From assembly GCA_021397835.1 (NCBI GenBank), contig JAJFZO010000645.1:682001-746000 (forward strand): a stretch of DNA of 64,000 nucleotides, read 5' to 3'. Below are positions 13,691-25,442 of this stretch, one piece after another; position 1 is the first letter of the stretch, and each line of letters opens with the position of its first letter. Position numbers and translations under genes: made by a program. This DNA is from Moringa oleifera. Taxonomy: Eukaryota > Streptophyta > Magnoliopsida > Brassicales > Moringaceae. The notes beneath the pieces are model-generated. The model was not told where the DNA came from. It ran no database searches and was given only the letters and a program-made list of their open reading frames with translations.

Positions 13691-14016
13691 TAACACTGTA
13701 TTTCTACTTCCTTCAACCAAAAATACTTTTATGGATTATGAACAAATAAAATCATATCCTAGATTCTTCTCTTTTCGTGCTCTTTTACTTCTCCTAGGTT
13801 CAGTAGGAAGTTCCAGTATTTTCTTTTTATTAACCAAAGTAAAAGAATTAAGATCCATAATATTATCATGTATTGCATTTGTTAGACTTTCTCTAATTAC
13901 TTAGGAGTTTACTTTTGAATCTATATGAAAACTAGTTTTCAAAAATTCGACATCTTTAAACTCTATAATAACATTTGAGTCTAAATCTAATAATCTATAT
14001 GCTTTAGAATTTTCAG

Positions 14017-14872
14017 CATATCCAACAAAAATACTTTAAAGTGCTTTAGGTCTTAATTTGCTTTCTTTAAATCTGAAACTTTATAATAGGCTATATAACC
14101 CCATACTCTTAAATAATTTAAATTTTACTTCCTTCCTTTCCATGCTTCATATGGACATGTCTTTGGCTTCTTTGATAGAATTTGGTTGTGCACATGACAA
14201 CTTGTTAACAGAGCTTCTCCCCATAGATTTGTCGGTAAGTTAGCATGCATAAGCATAGCATTAATCATATCTACCAATGTTCTATTTTTTTTCTTTTAGC
14301 CAAATCATTTTGTTGTGATTATATGGGGCACTTTTTTGATGAATCACACCATTTTCTTCACATAAATTAGAAAATTCAACTGAAAAATATTCACCACCCC
14401 TATTACTTCTTAGGGTCTTAATTTTCTTTTCAAATTGATTTTCAACATATCCTACAAAGTACTTTTAAGAGCTTCAAGTCTTAATTTAGTTTTTTAGGAA
14501 TTGAAACTTTATAATAGGTTATACAACCCCATACTCTCAAATAATTTAAATAAGCTTCCTTCCTTCCCATGTTTCATGTGAAGATGTCTTTGTTTTCTTT
14601 GATAAAATTTGATTGTGCACATGATAAGCTATTAATAAGGCTTCTCCCTATAGATTTGTCGGTAAGTTAGCATGCATAAGCATAGCACTAATCATATCTA
14701 CCAATGTTTTATTTTTTTCTTTTAGCCAAACCATTTTGTTGTGGATTATATGGGGCACTTTTTTGATGAACCACACCATTTTCTTCACATAAATTAAAAC
14801 ATTCAATGGGAAAATATTCACCACCCTTATCACTTCTTAAGATCTTAATTTTCTTTTCTAATTGTTTTTCAA
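14017..14872. repeat. 428-bp tandem duplication inside the copia integrase
   Basis: Copy A is about 14017-14444 and copy B about 14445-14872. For example, the block TTATAATAGG lies at 14081 and again at 14509, and the block before TATTCACCACCC recurs at the same offset. The copies differ by substitutions and small indels. Confidence 0.85.
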
Positions 14873-15083
14873 CCAAGACTTTGTAACATTTAAATTTTTG
14901 GAATGCTTGATCCTTGGTTCTCATTAAGTACGCATAAGTGAATCTAGAGTGATTATATATAAATATAATAAAGTACCTATTTCTTCCTCTATTTAGATGA
15001 TCATTTAATTCACATAAATCGGAATGTACCAATTTAAGCAATTCAATTGTCCTTTCATTCTTTGGAAAAAGCTTCTTTGTCAT
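14017..15083 (-). pseudogene. copia integrase remnant with tandem duplication
   Basis: At 14709-15083 the minus strand reads an integrase core with LVHSDLCE, NHSRFTYAYLM, ILRSDKGGEY and a PYNPQQNG motif; the aspartates of the catalytic triad are present in this copy. The half containing RSDKGGEY and NPQQNG occurs again downstream at 14017-14444 in a more damaged form. Integrase splices the element copy into host DNA; this one is dead. Confidence 0.85.
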
Positions 15084-15489
15084 TTTTGTTTATATGTAAA
15101 TTTCACATTTTTTGTGATTTTCATTTGTACATAAGATTAAACATTGCTTAGACATAAATTGAATTGATCTAAATTAATATGTAATAAATGAACATCTCAT
15201 AAATTGAAAGGAGATTCAAGCATATAAGAAGAAACATTAACTTTATTAATGTTTAATTTGAACATGACATCACATTAATATCTTTGTCTTACAAATACAT
15301 TATTCTTTGAACTTCAAGCCTTTCTTGCATAGCAAATTTGTAAAAAACATGATTTTTCTTCATATCTGAAACATGAAATACATTCATTAAAATTAGCTTT
15401 TTGCTAGAGGTAAATTGCATTGCATTGTCATGATTCCCCATAAAGACTTTGCCATCTTTTCTAGCCTATTCATAATTTTTGAATATGCC

Positions 15490-16500
15490 TCAGTCATTGT
15501 AGACATGGATAGTAGCACTAGAATCATATCACCAATCAATAGAATTGTCAATTGTTGCCATGTTACACATTCTGTTATCATACTGATATTAAGACCAGTA
15601 ACCATAGTAATGATATCAGGACTTGATGGGTGTTAAACTACATTTGCCCTATGTTTACCATCATTTGCCTCAGTTTTGAGCTTTTTGTAAAACCTGCACT
15701 CTTTCTTGAAATGTCCATTCTTTTCGTAAAAATAACCAGATTTTTTTTTCTTTTTGTTGACAAAATTATCACTTGAAGTTTCAGCATGTTTTCTCTTCTT
15801 TCCAAAATTATTTCCATCTTTCTTAGTGTTAGCCTCAATGTAGTTCACATTAGAACTAGAATTTAAAGCAAATCTTTTCTCGCGAACACAAGTTTCCTCT
15901 TCTATTTAAATGTACTTTATAAGCTGGTCTATTGTGAAATCTTCAATAATGTGCAATAGTTTCTTTCGATAATCATTTCACGTGACAAGTAATTTTGTAA
16001 TTACAGCAGCCACTTAGAGTTGCTCAGACATATCTGTCTTCATATCCTTGAGTCTAGATACTAAATAAGCAATTCATCCACTTGATTCATAACATATTTA
16101 TTATCAATCATTTGATATTCCAAAAATTTAGCACTCAAAAATTTATTCGTACCTTATTTTTCATATGTATATTTATTTTCCAATGCATGCCAAAAATTTC
16201 TTATGGGGATTCGATTGAGTGAAATAGGTCACATAGTCTATCAAATAAGGCATCCAAAATATATCCTTTGCAATGAACTTCATCTTCTTGGTGTTTCTTT
16301 CTAGATGTTTTGATTTCATCACTTTTATCATCTGTTGATTTAGAAATTACAGGTAGATTTGCATTTAGTAGATTTGCAACACCGAGTTCAATCAATCAAA
16401 AAAGAACATTATCCTTCCTGTGAGTAAAATTTGTGCTATCAAATCGATCCAATTTGAAAGCATCATGATGAAACATGTTATTGAGAATAAACTTCGAATC
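15490..16500 (-). pseudogene. copia Gag and protease remnant
   Basis: The minus strand near the 5' LTR reads FKLDRFDSTNF, a common copia Gag start, then LGVANLLNANLPV, and further on a zinc knuckle (GHFKKEC) whose first two cysteines are now tyrosines. A protease active-site remnant (DSSATIHV, normally DSGAT) follows near 15500-15560. Several stops and frameshifts are present. Confidence 0.75.
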
Positions 16501-16545
16501 AGAACCTCCATTGGTATAATTCCTTAAGATAGTTAAGAAGAAGAA

Positions 16546-16998
16546 TGAAGGCTTTGAACGTGAAATCACTGTCCATAAGAAATTTATACTCCTATTGTAT
16601 TTGCTCCTAGGTTCAAGACAAATTCCTTTTAGGTTTAACAAAGCCAAAATAAAGATTTCTGAAAAGCAAAAAAAAAAAAAAAAAACTAAAAACTCTCTGA
16701 ATGGCTAATTTAGGGAAATAGTTTTCAATTTTTGATTGACAAGAGAAGATGATATTTTGTCTAAATATATACATAGATATTTATATCATCTTAAAACTCT
16801 TTGAAGAGATATCTTTAAACATATACATTTGAAATAGACACCTTTTGATTTGGATAAACAGTTTTAACAGTTATATTTTTTTGATTTGAATGGGTAGTTT
16901 TAACAATTTAATTTTAACTTTAATTAAGTGTAATTGAGTATCCAAGTGAAAATTTTCTTTTTAATGATACAAGATAAAGAAATGATGCATTACCAGCT
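16546..16998 (-). repeat. 5' LTR of the copia element
   Basis: Partner of 11168-11607. It differs by substitutions, by an A-tract of about 18 bp near 16668-16685 and by an extra ATATAC-rich segment. On the minus strand the Gag start follows within about 80 bp, so the untranslated leader is short. Confidence 0.8.
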
Positions 16999-18697
16999 AT
17001 ATTTTGAATAGGCACTGCTATAGTAGGATTGGTTTTTTGAACGTTAAAAATTTCGTAATAAAAGCTTAATTATGATAAAAGAGACCATTTTTGAATCTAT
17101 TTAATATTTGTAAAACACTTTGTGCAAGCATGGAAACCTCAAAAATTGAATGATAATTTTTTCTTTTAGATCGCGTTTGAAAAAGTTTCATTGAAGATAA
17201 ATTGGATTCAAATTTTTATTTTATTTTAAGTGAAAACGAAAATTATATTTTTTATCTTGCTCTCAATTTTTCTGTGTTTGATGTTTTTGTGTTTATATAT
17301 AAAATTTAAATATTATTCTTTTAAAAAAATTAATCATAATTTTTAAAACATGAAATGTAGTTTATTAAATTAAATTAAAATTTTTAAAAATTAAATATAT
17401 TTAAATTATAAATTTTGTATTATTAATTTTATTTTAATTTTTTAATAAATATAAAAAATATATAAATTATTATTATAAAAAATTTCAAAATTTTTTGAGC
17501 ATTAAAATATTTTTTAAAATTTTTACTACAAAAAATCATAATTAATAATTTTTAAAAATTATTTAAATTTAAAAAATTGACTCGTAATAAAAAAATAAAT
17601 TCTATTTTGATTATTTTTAAAATATTTTAACAATAAAAAATTTATTAAATTTTTTATTATTTAAACAAAATGAAATCAAATAATTTTTAAAAATAAATAA
17701 AAATAAAAAATTAACAGAAAGAGAAATAAAAATTTTCTGTTTATTCCTTTGAATAAGTTAATGAAACGAAATTAAAAAATGATATCAATGTGAACTTTTC
17801 TGTCCTTGCAGCCATTTTTATCAAACAAAAAAATAAAACAAAATCTTGCAACTAGAAAAGAGGTATGGAAGGGAAGTGGAGTCTAACAACAGCAGGGGTT
17901 GCCTCTTCCGGTTAGCCTTGACTTGCAGTTGAGATTGAATCCAGCAGTTTCCCTAAGAAAACTTGCTTTTATTAATTATGATCTTTAACTTTTATTTAAT
18001 TTTTATATTTATTCTAAATTTATTATTTTTATAATTATTTTAAAAATAATATTATCTGACTATTAATCCTTGTTTTTTTGTTATAAATATAAAATATTTT
18101 AAATATTTTCTTTTCTTCTCATATATATTAGCAGTTAAGGAGATGGTTCTTTATTTGTTAAGCAAAAAATTTTTGTCAATAAGAAATGATAATTTTTTAT
18201 TATATTTATTTTTTAATTTATTTTTTTATTATTATCTTTAAATAATTATTATATACATAAAATAATAAAAACTATTATGATAAACTCATGGACATGGTCT
18301 GATTTGTAATTTGCTATCAACCAAATGAAAGAAGAGTCATAATTGGTTAATGATAAGAGTTAGTGTTGTTCATTATTAGTATCTCCTCGTTATCTAGTAA
18401 GTTGCACCGTACAACCATGCACTCATGTCATGTTATTAATTAGTTATTAAAAGAAAAAGGATGATCTAGTGAAAGCAAAATCAGAAAATAATAATAATAA
18501 TAATAAAACCAAATCAACAGAGACGCGCAGCCACTGCTTCCGATTCGTCTCTCATCTACCGTTCAACGAAACAAAACCAGTCTCTATCTTACTTTCCACG
18601 CGTGATAACTTCATTCAAGTCGTAACGCTCAATGATATGCTCTTCTTCTCAGCTTAATTTCTCTTTGGACTAGTAACCTAACCGTGAATTCGGTTCA
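16999..18697. other. AT-rich intergenic region and promoter side of the RING E3 gene
   Basis: 17160-17790 and 17980-18270 are very AT-rich, with A/T runs and no coding signal. 18300-18690 is more mixed, holds an (AAT)n repeat at about 18487-18505 and probably includes the promoter and 5' UTR. I saw no RNA gene and no recognisable mobile element here. Confidence 0.6.
18487..18505. repeat. (AAT)n microsatellite upstream of the RING E3 gene
   Basis: About six AAT units roughly 200 bp before the start codon. Confidence 0.85.
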
Positions 18698-21600
18698 ATG
18701 TCTTCATCGGAAGCCACCTCAGGGGCGGTGACTGATTCCCATGCGCCTCTTCTGCGTCCGCGTCAGGGAGGCAACGCAAGCGAGTCTTCCTCGCCCCGTC
18801 CCGCCACCTTGGCCGCACTCCTCGGCCGCGCCACTGGCCGCCGTGCCCCATCTATGCTGGTTAGGGAGACGGCGGCCCGGCAGCTGGAGGAGCGGCGCGC
18901 CGACTGGGGGTACTCGAAGCCCGTCGTGGCTTTGGATATGTTGTGGAACACAGCCTTCGTGGCGGTCTCGGTGGTGATGCTCATTTGTACAACGGATGAG
19001 CGGCCCAATACGCCCATCCGGCTGTGGATCTGCGGGTATGCCTTGCAGTGTTTGGTTCATGTAGTGCTTGTGTGGATGGAGTATAGGAAGAGGAATATAA
19101 GGAGGAGAACTAGGGACCCGGAGATGGGGGAAGCGACTGCTGATAGTGAGGAAGATGAGGAGGATGCTGCTGAAAGCAGTTCTGGCAGTTCAAGTAGATC
19201 CAGGTTAGCTCTTTGTTGTTTTTAGTTTGGTTTTGAGTTGAATTGCATTTAGTTTGCGTTTATCCTGTATAATTTTGTATTATGAGCTAAATTCTGTGCA
19301 GGTTTGTGTTAAATTGCCTTTTGTTTTATCTTGGGATCAGTTTAGATTTAGAATTCTAAGTTTTAGAATGTCCTTACATGTGGTATGCAGGTCTCTGTTT
19401 TGTTCTTTGTGCTAGTGCTTCAGGCCTTGAGCTTTTAGCATTGGGAAGGTTTTCTTTTCTTTTGGCTGTTTATTCATTATTCAGTTTTGAAGTTCAGGGG
19501 CAGGTGGAATGTGAAAACTTGGGGATTTGGATGGCAATAGGTTGTGTAGTGCATGGAGTTTTCGGTTATTTTCAGAATGTTAATATGAGAATCACAGAGA
19601 TACTTAGAAATGTAGGAATTTAGTTGACAGGACTAGCATTGTGAATTATTTGGTTGCAGGAATTCGTTTACAATGCCTTTTGAAAGGGTAATAGAATTGT
19701 CAAGAAAAAGAGTCTTATAAAGTTTGAGACACTCAGTTATAAAGTAGTTTAATTTTCTACTTGTATTTCTTTTTGACATGATTTCCCCATCACTCTCTGG
19801 GGTGAGGCCAATACATTGCATGCTAGGAGAACTCTAAGGAGTTCTCTGTTAACATAGGTAGAGACAGAATCTTTTCATGTACGAATTAGTAAATGTTACT
19901 CTTTGTATCTTTGCAAAACTGAAAAAGCTACAAGAGTTTCACAAAGATTCTGTCCACCATCGTGCTATAAAAGGGATTTGATTTCATACCTACAAACCCA
20001 AAAGCTTGCAGAAATAAGACAAGATAGCTTGATATATAAAAAACACTAACATGAGAGAATATACCAAGCATTTTCCCTTCTGCATCTCATTGTAGAGAAG
20101 GCAAGTCTAATCCTTCTTATCAGAGGCTATTCAACTTGAATTTTCATGATTCATGGAGAAATTGAGATGGTGGTCATATTTGACTTCACAATAATTGTTG
20201 CGTACATCATGTTCCACCAAAAAAAAAAAAAAACTTGAAACTAGAAGTTTAACAAATTCAGCAACCTGCCTTTTAGTATCATCCATACTAATTAACCTAG
20301 TGGGGAGTATTATAAACTTGTGGCTAAAGTATTGACAGCAAAGGTAAGAAAAGTGATTAGCCTTATCATAATGCTGTTGTTCTAGGGAGACAAATACTTG
20401 ATGCGTTCTTGATTGCTAATGAAGTAGTGAATCGTCATATGAGATTGGGGTGAAACAAGTTATTTGAAAACTTGATATGGAAAAGGCATGTGACCACTTT
20501 GCCTGAGACTTTATGACTTATATAATGAGAAGGGTCGGATGTGGAAAGAGATGATGTAAGCGGATTAGGACTTATATTTCTACAGAAACATTCTCTATCT
20601 TTGTAAGCGGAGGTCAACACAATTTTTCAAGTCATCTAAAGGATGAAGGCAAGGTGACCCCTTACTCCGAATTGTTTTTTATTTTGGTAATGGGGATACT
20701 TGATGAGATGCTTAAGGAGGCAGAAGAATGCAAGCTTGTTAGTGCTTTCAAAGTTGGGAGGTGAAGCAACAAAGTGGAGGTTTCTGACGACACCACTATT
20801 TTTTGTGGGGTGGAAAAGGAGTAGATGGTAAATTTGAAGAGTATTTTGCTTGGTCTTGAGGTGGTTTCAGGATTAAGGGTCAATTTGGGGAAAAATGAAT
20901 AGGTTACTCTTCAAGTGGGGGTGAATGGTTTTGATCTTGCTAGGGCATTGGGTTGCAAAGTGGGAGTACTTCCTTTGCAATATCTTAGGTTGCCTTTGGG
21001 AGCTAAATATAAGGAAAAGTCGATTTGGAATGTGGTGTTGAAAAGGTTTGAAAACCAACTTGATTGGGAGATGCTATCTTTCAAAGCAGGGACTGTTAAC
21101 TTTAGTAAAGGCCACACTTTCTAGTCTACTAGTCTACTTCTTGTCTATGTTCCTATTTTGGGAGAGGAAGAGGTGGCTTTTAGATTAGAACAACTTCAAC
21201 AGCGGCTTTTGTGGGGTAGTTCTGGCCACAAGCTCAAGCATCATTTGGTAAGATGGGAGATTATCAAGAAACCAGTGGTGAAGGAGGTCTTGGTATAAAG
21301 TCTCTTCAATCTTTTAACAAGGCATTTAGGGGTAGGTGGTTGTGGAGGTTTATGTAGGAGAGTAGTGGAGGGTCGTTACAGGTCAGAGCAGGGTGGCTGC
21401 ATCATGGTGTTAGGGAGGGAACCATATTTGGAAAGCCTTCTTTTTTATTTTTTTGAGCAGACATATCTGCATAAGTTTTGGCATGATACTAGGTGTTGGG
21501 AGAAATCTGACAAGGACACTTTTCCTTATATCCTATAGCTTCTAAGAAAGAAGCTTGGGTAAATGATAATATGGTAGTACGGGTTAGTGGAGTGTCTTGC

Positions 21601-24498
21601 GTGGTGGATTTCAGGAGGGAGGTATAAGACTGGGAGGTGGCACTATTCAAGCAATATGAGCAAATTTATGCAACTAGAGTATACACTTAGAGGGAGGACA
21701 AAGTTCTTTGGATAGGGATCGTGACAAGAAGCTTTCAGTCATATCCTTCTTTAGGAAGATTGATGAGTTCCAACTACATATTCTTGGAAACTAGTCATAT
21801 TTAGTGCAACACCTGTTTTGTGCAGAAATAGCTATGAGGTAACTCTATGTACGATGAACCACCACTTGATTCCTGTTAATTTCCCAATTTTTAAGCTACA
21901 GACAAACAATTGGTACAGGTTTCACTAGAATAACATTATGGATATTTGAAAAATATTTAATGTCATAGAATCAAGCCAATAGATGTTGTCCGCCTTAATT
22001 TATGAATGTTGATACATATGCTAGAGCCTTCTCTATTTTTGACTAGCAAGAAGAATACATTGATTTTCCTTTTGAGGAAAAAACTAATTTTATTTATAAG
22101 AGCACCGAAGGGGTTTTGGTGTTACATCTCACTCTTCCTGTATCTTCCTCATCATGGGTCATTAGAGCCCAAATCAATCTGAAAAAGCTTTGAACCCTAA
22201 CTCATTGGTATCTTACTCTGAAGTGATTGGACCAAAACTAAGCAACATAGCTTTTTCACCTCATTTATTAAAATGTAAAATTTGTTACTATGCTGTCGAA
22301 TTGTGTTCTCTACTTTCTCTTTGTGCTTTCAGCTTATTTGCAATTAGCTTTTCTGTTAATAACTTTGGGTACTGCAAGAGTGACTTATCAAATTTTTGAC
22401 TTAATAACTTGGTTATGGATGTCTTAGTGTCACTAAACGATGTGAATCGGTGAATACGATGGTATCATTTCTCTGGTGGATAGTAGGCTTCTATTGGGTA
22501 GTCTCTGGTGGCAATGCCCTTCTGCAAAATGCTCCACGTTTGTACTGGTATGCCTTTACTCTGTTTTTTTTTTTTTGTTTGGTTGGGGGGGGGGAGGGTG
22601 GGTGCTTCTCTATCTGTCATCTAATGCTGTCTGTTTAGTTGTACATGTAAATATTCTGTTATTCTATATAACTTACAAACTCTTTCTTCCATGGAATGGT
22701 AGAAATCTCTATCAAGATTATGTTTATTTCAATGGACGGCTACCTCCTATAAGCAAGCATTTAGTTTAATCTTCAGTCTCCTTGTATAAGTGCCTGCATT
22801 CAGGCTTTTCTAAATAACGAAGTGTCTTGATCTGATTTCCCATTATGTTATTTAAGTGAATTTGATGTTCTAATTCTAGAAGCAAGAAGCAATCTTACAG
22901 TTTTGGTTATCTCAATTAAAGGGGCTTGAACTGTCAACCAGTCAATACCCAAAATACATGTAAATAGATTAGAAATTTGCTTCCTTTTCTCTTTTTGGGT
23001 TTGTTGCATCATTCGGTTTATGCTAAATTATATGGCAAGAAAAGTTGGAAAAGGCAGCATGTATCTCTAATTCTTGGTAAGTGCAGGTTGGCTGTGGTTT
23101 TCCTGGCATTTGATGTGTTCTTTGCCATCTTTTGTGTTGTTTTGGCTTGTCTGATCGGCATCGCTCTCTGCTGTTGCTTGCCATGCATTATTGCAGTTCT
23201 TTATGCTGTTGCCGGACAGGTAAAACAAAGAGCTATTAGCCTTGAAACAAAGATTGTAAAGGAATTTAGGATCCCACAGCAGCTTTATGTTGATCTTCTT
23301 TCTTGTTTGAGTAATTAGGAAGGTGCATCAGAAGCAGATCTCAGTATCCTTCCTAAGTACAGATATCAAATATTGAGCAATGGTGAAAAGCCCAGCATAG
23401 GTGCTGGGAAAATGGTTCCCATAGAAACAAGCAGTGGATACTTGGCAAATGAACGAGTACTTCTACCTGAGGATGCGGTAAGTTGTGTTTTATTTGGTAT
23501 TGTGGGTTTCCAGAACCACTCGTGCATTTGCACACCTATCACACTGCTGCGTTAAAAGCATGAATCAGGCTAGTGAATTGCAAGAATTCTGGGCTTTATG
23601 ATGCTTCCACCCATTTCACCTTTATTTCTTTTACCCATGGTTTTCTTTCCTCCTACTCAGAAAGGGAATGTAAGAAAATTGGAGGGATAGTCTTAAGGAA
23701 GTTTCAATGAGAGATGCATTAATAAACAAACAAAGAGTAAAAAGCAAAATTAAAGACAAAGGGAATCTTTGCCCTATTTTTGGGAGTTTACAGGAAAAGG
23801 AAAGGAGGAAATGAGGGATACAGAGTTCTGTATTTTAAATGTTCATAAAAAAGGAGAGGAATTAGAGGAATATGTCCCTTTTCTTGTTTAGTTGAGTAAT
23901 GAAAACAGAAGGAAAGGAGAAGATATTATGTATTTTAATCATTTTTCTTTTCACTAATATGGTGTGATTTGTTATTTGACGATTTTGTCAAGGTATAATA
24001 GTTCATATGACAGAAAAATTCTGATAGAGATGCCCCCTACCTCTAATCACTTCTTTTGTGGGGGGGGGTTGGGGGGGGTTTTGGGGTTTGGGGGTGGGGT
24101 TGGTGTGGGGGGTGGGTGGGAAAGGAAAAAGAAAAAAGAACTCAGAGGATAATGCAGAGGTCATTGCCTTTTTCTTGTGGAAAAGTGTATGTATGCTTCA
24201 ATTTCACCCTTTCATGTTCTCTCATTTCATTGATTGTACGCAAAATATTAGGAATCATCTGTTGTCAAATAGTTTATTTCTGTGAAGGATTTTGCTATTT
24301 ATTGCGTCTATTGATTATTATTTACAATTTTTCTGTCCTTAGGAATGTTGTATATGCCTCAGCTCATATGATGATGGGGTAGAGCTCCATACTCTTCCTT
24401 GCAACCACCATTTCCATTTGACATGCATTGTGAAATGGCTTAAGATGAATGCAACATGCCCTCTCTGCAAGTACAATATTCTCAAGGGAAATGAGTAG
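18698..24498 (+). CDS. Membrane RING-H2 E3 ubiquitin ligase (At1g63170/At4g11680-like)
   Basis: Five exons: 18698-19203, 22428-22547, 23087-23219, 23319-23477 and 24343-24498 (stop TAG). They join in frame to 357 residues. Residues 1-55 are Ser/Pro/Ala-rich. A conserved block ([20 protein letters not shown]) leads into membrane segments around [48 protein letters not shown] and a long hydrophobic, Cys-rich exon-3 segment. An acidic/Ser-rich loop ([15 protein letters not shown]) closes exon 1. The last exon is a RING-H2 finger: C-x2-C, then CNHHFH with C, H and H ligands, then C, then CPLC. All eight ligands are present, so E2 binding and ubiquitin transfer are expected. The start is the first ATG in frame with the conserved block. 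Exon 1 is much more GC-rich than its surroundings. Intron 1 (3.2 kb) holds a LINE fossil. Target and physiological role are not known from sequence. Confidence 0.93.
20240..21750 (+). mobile_element. LINE (non-LTR) reverse transcriptase fossil in E3 intron 1
   Basis: On the plus strand, frame-shifting readings give LINE reverse transcriptase blocks in the right order: [16 protein letters not shown], then [17 protein letters not shown], then the catalytic-loop relic VSDDTTIF (normally FADDT) near 20777-20800, then [15 protein letters not shown] with [12 protein letters not shown]. Many stops and shifts make it dead. It lies in sense orientation in the intron between 19204 and 22427. The ends are approximate, and an A-tract lies near 20220-20234. 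Confidence 0.85.
22565..22608 (+). other. T-run followed by G-rich tract in E3 intron 2
   Basis: A T-run is followed by about ten consecutive G, then AGGGTGGGTG, starting about 30 bp after the exon 2 donor on the sense strand. It fits a G-quadruplex-forming pattern. Confidence 0.6.
24057..24121 (+). other. 65-bp G-rich tract in E3 intron 4
   Basis: Sense-strand runs of nine, eight, four, five, four and six G are separated only by T or short GT spacers, about 220 bp before the RING exon. This strongly fits a G-quadruplex pattern and stands out in an AT-rich intron. Confidence 0.8.
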
Positions 24499-25442
24499 TT
24501 CGAAGGGAAAATGACACTCAAGACTGCTGGGTTTGGCCCCAACACTTGGTTCATTTGTATATAAAAGGAGAAACCAAGGCAAGAAGAATGAAGCATCTCC
24601 TAATTCTGATTTGGGTATGACTTTCATTATTTGGATGGTTGAGCTTTTATGTTTTCTATTTAGCCTTTTAGAGTTGCCTTTATTCTTCTTGTTTCATGCC
24701 AAGTTGTGCACTCGTTGAAAACTGAAACAATCAAGTCACAAGCTTTGTATTTATGCATAAATTATAGTTTCCTAGTAAGTTACAACTTAAAATGATGGTT
24801 CCCTGTAATTTCATGTGCATATCATGTGTTAGTTTTCTTATTATAGGAAGCTTACCTTCATGACGGGCTACGAGGTCTGATAAAATGGATTCTTTTTATT
24901 GTTCAATTCCACTCTGTGATTCTAAAGCATCACTCTATAATCAATTTCCTTTGTGTTCTTCTGTGTCGAAGTACTTTATGAGACTGGGAGGATGACATCA
25001 ACTGTCTTGTGTGCTATGTAGTCATTATGCTATCTGGAAGTGGGTATCATCAGTCCTGCTATAAGCATAACAAGATTATGATAAGTTAAGATTTTGTTTA
25101 AACAGGAAGCAACCTGTTGGCTGACTATGAGCTCTCAATCTAGTCTGATATCTTTGCCAGATTCTGCTGTCAGTTAGCCAGATCTTCTTCAGGGTCAGGA
25201 AGTTTAGATAAATCAAAGAGTCTGCAAAATAAGCTTTTTGCTGTGAACAAGCACAAATTTTTCATGAATTAAATTGTTTTATTACCATAGCAATGTTAAT
25301 AATAAAATGTTCTACACAGCATAAGAAACATTTCAAAAATCACCTTAACATAAGGTGCTTCATAACATTCAGGCAACCTGAGTTTACATGTGCAATTTTG
25401 GTTTCTAGTTGCTGAACTTCAAATAGGAATTACAGCTTTCAT
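24499..25442. other. Convergent 3' flanks of the E3 ligase and lpxC genes
   Basis: The two genes end tail to tail with 944 bp between their stop codons. The interval should contain both 3' UTRs and poly(A) sites. No coding signal or repeat was recognised. Confidence 0.7.

Larger units (their letters stand above)
11168..16998 (-). mobile_element. Degenerate Ty1/copia LTR retrotransposon
   Basis: The element reads on the minus strand. Its 5' LTR is at about 16546-16998 and its 3' LTR at about 11168-11607. Between them, in order from high to low coordinate, come Gag (including a decayed zinc knuckle), protease, integrase, reverse transcriptase and RNase H, which is the copia order. All coding parts are interrupted by stops and frameshifts, so it is non-autonomous. 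The LTRs share long blocks but differ by many substitutions and indels, so the insertion is old. I could not find a matching target-site duplication. A 428-bp stretch of the integrase region is present twice in tandem (14017-14872). Confidence 0.9.

Noticed and set aside
18719..19060. 113-codon minus-strand ORF opposite RING exon 1
   Set aside because: Shadow ORF caused by GC-rich coding sequence on the other strand; no family resemblance.
22190..22399. 69-codon ORF in RING gene intron 1
   Set aside because: No conserved blocks; lies between the LINE fossil and exon 2.
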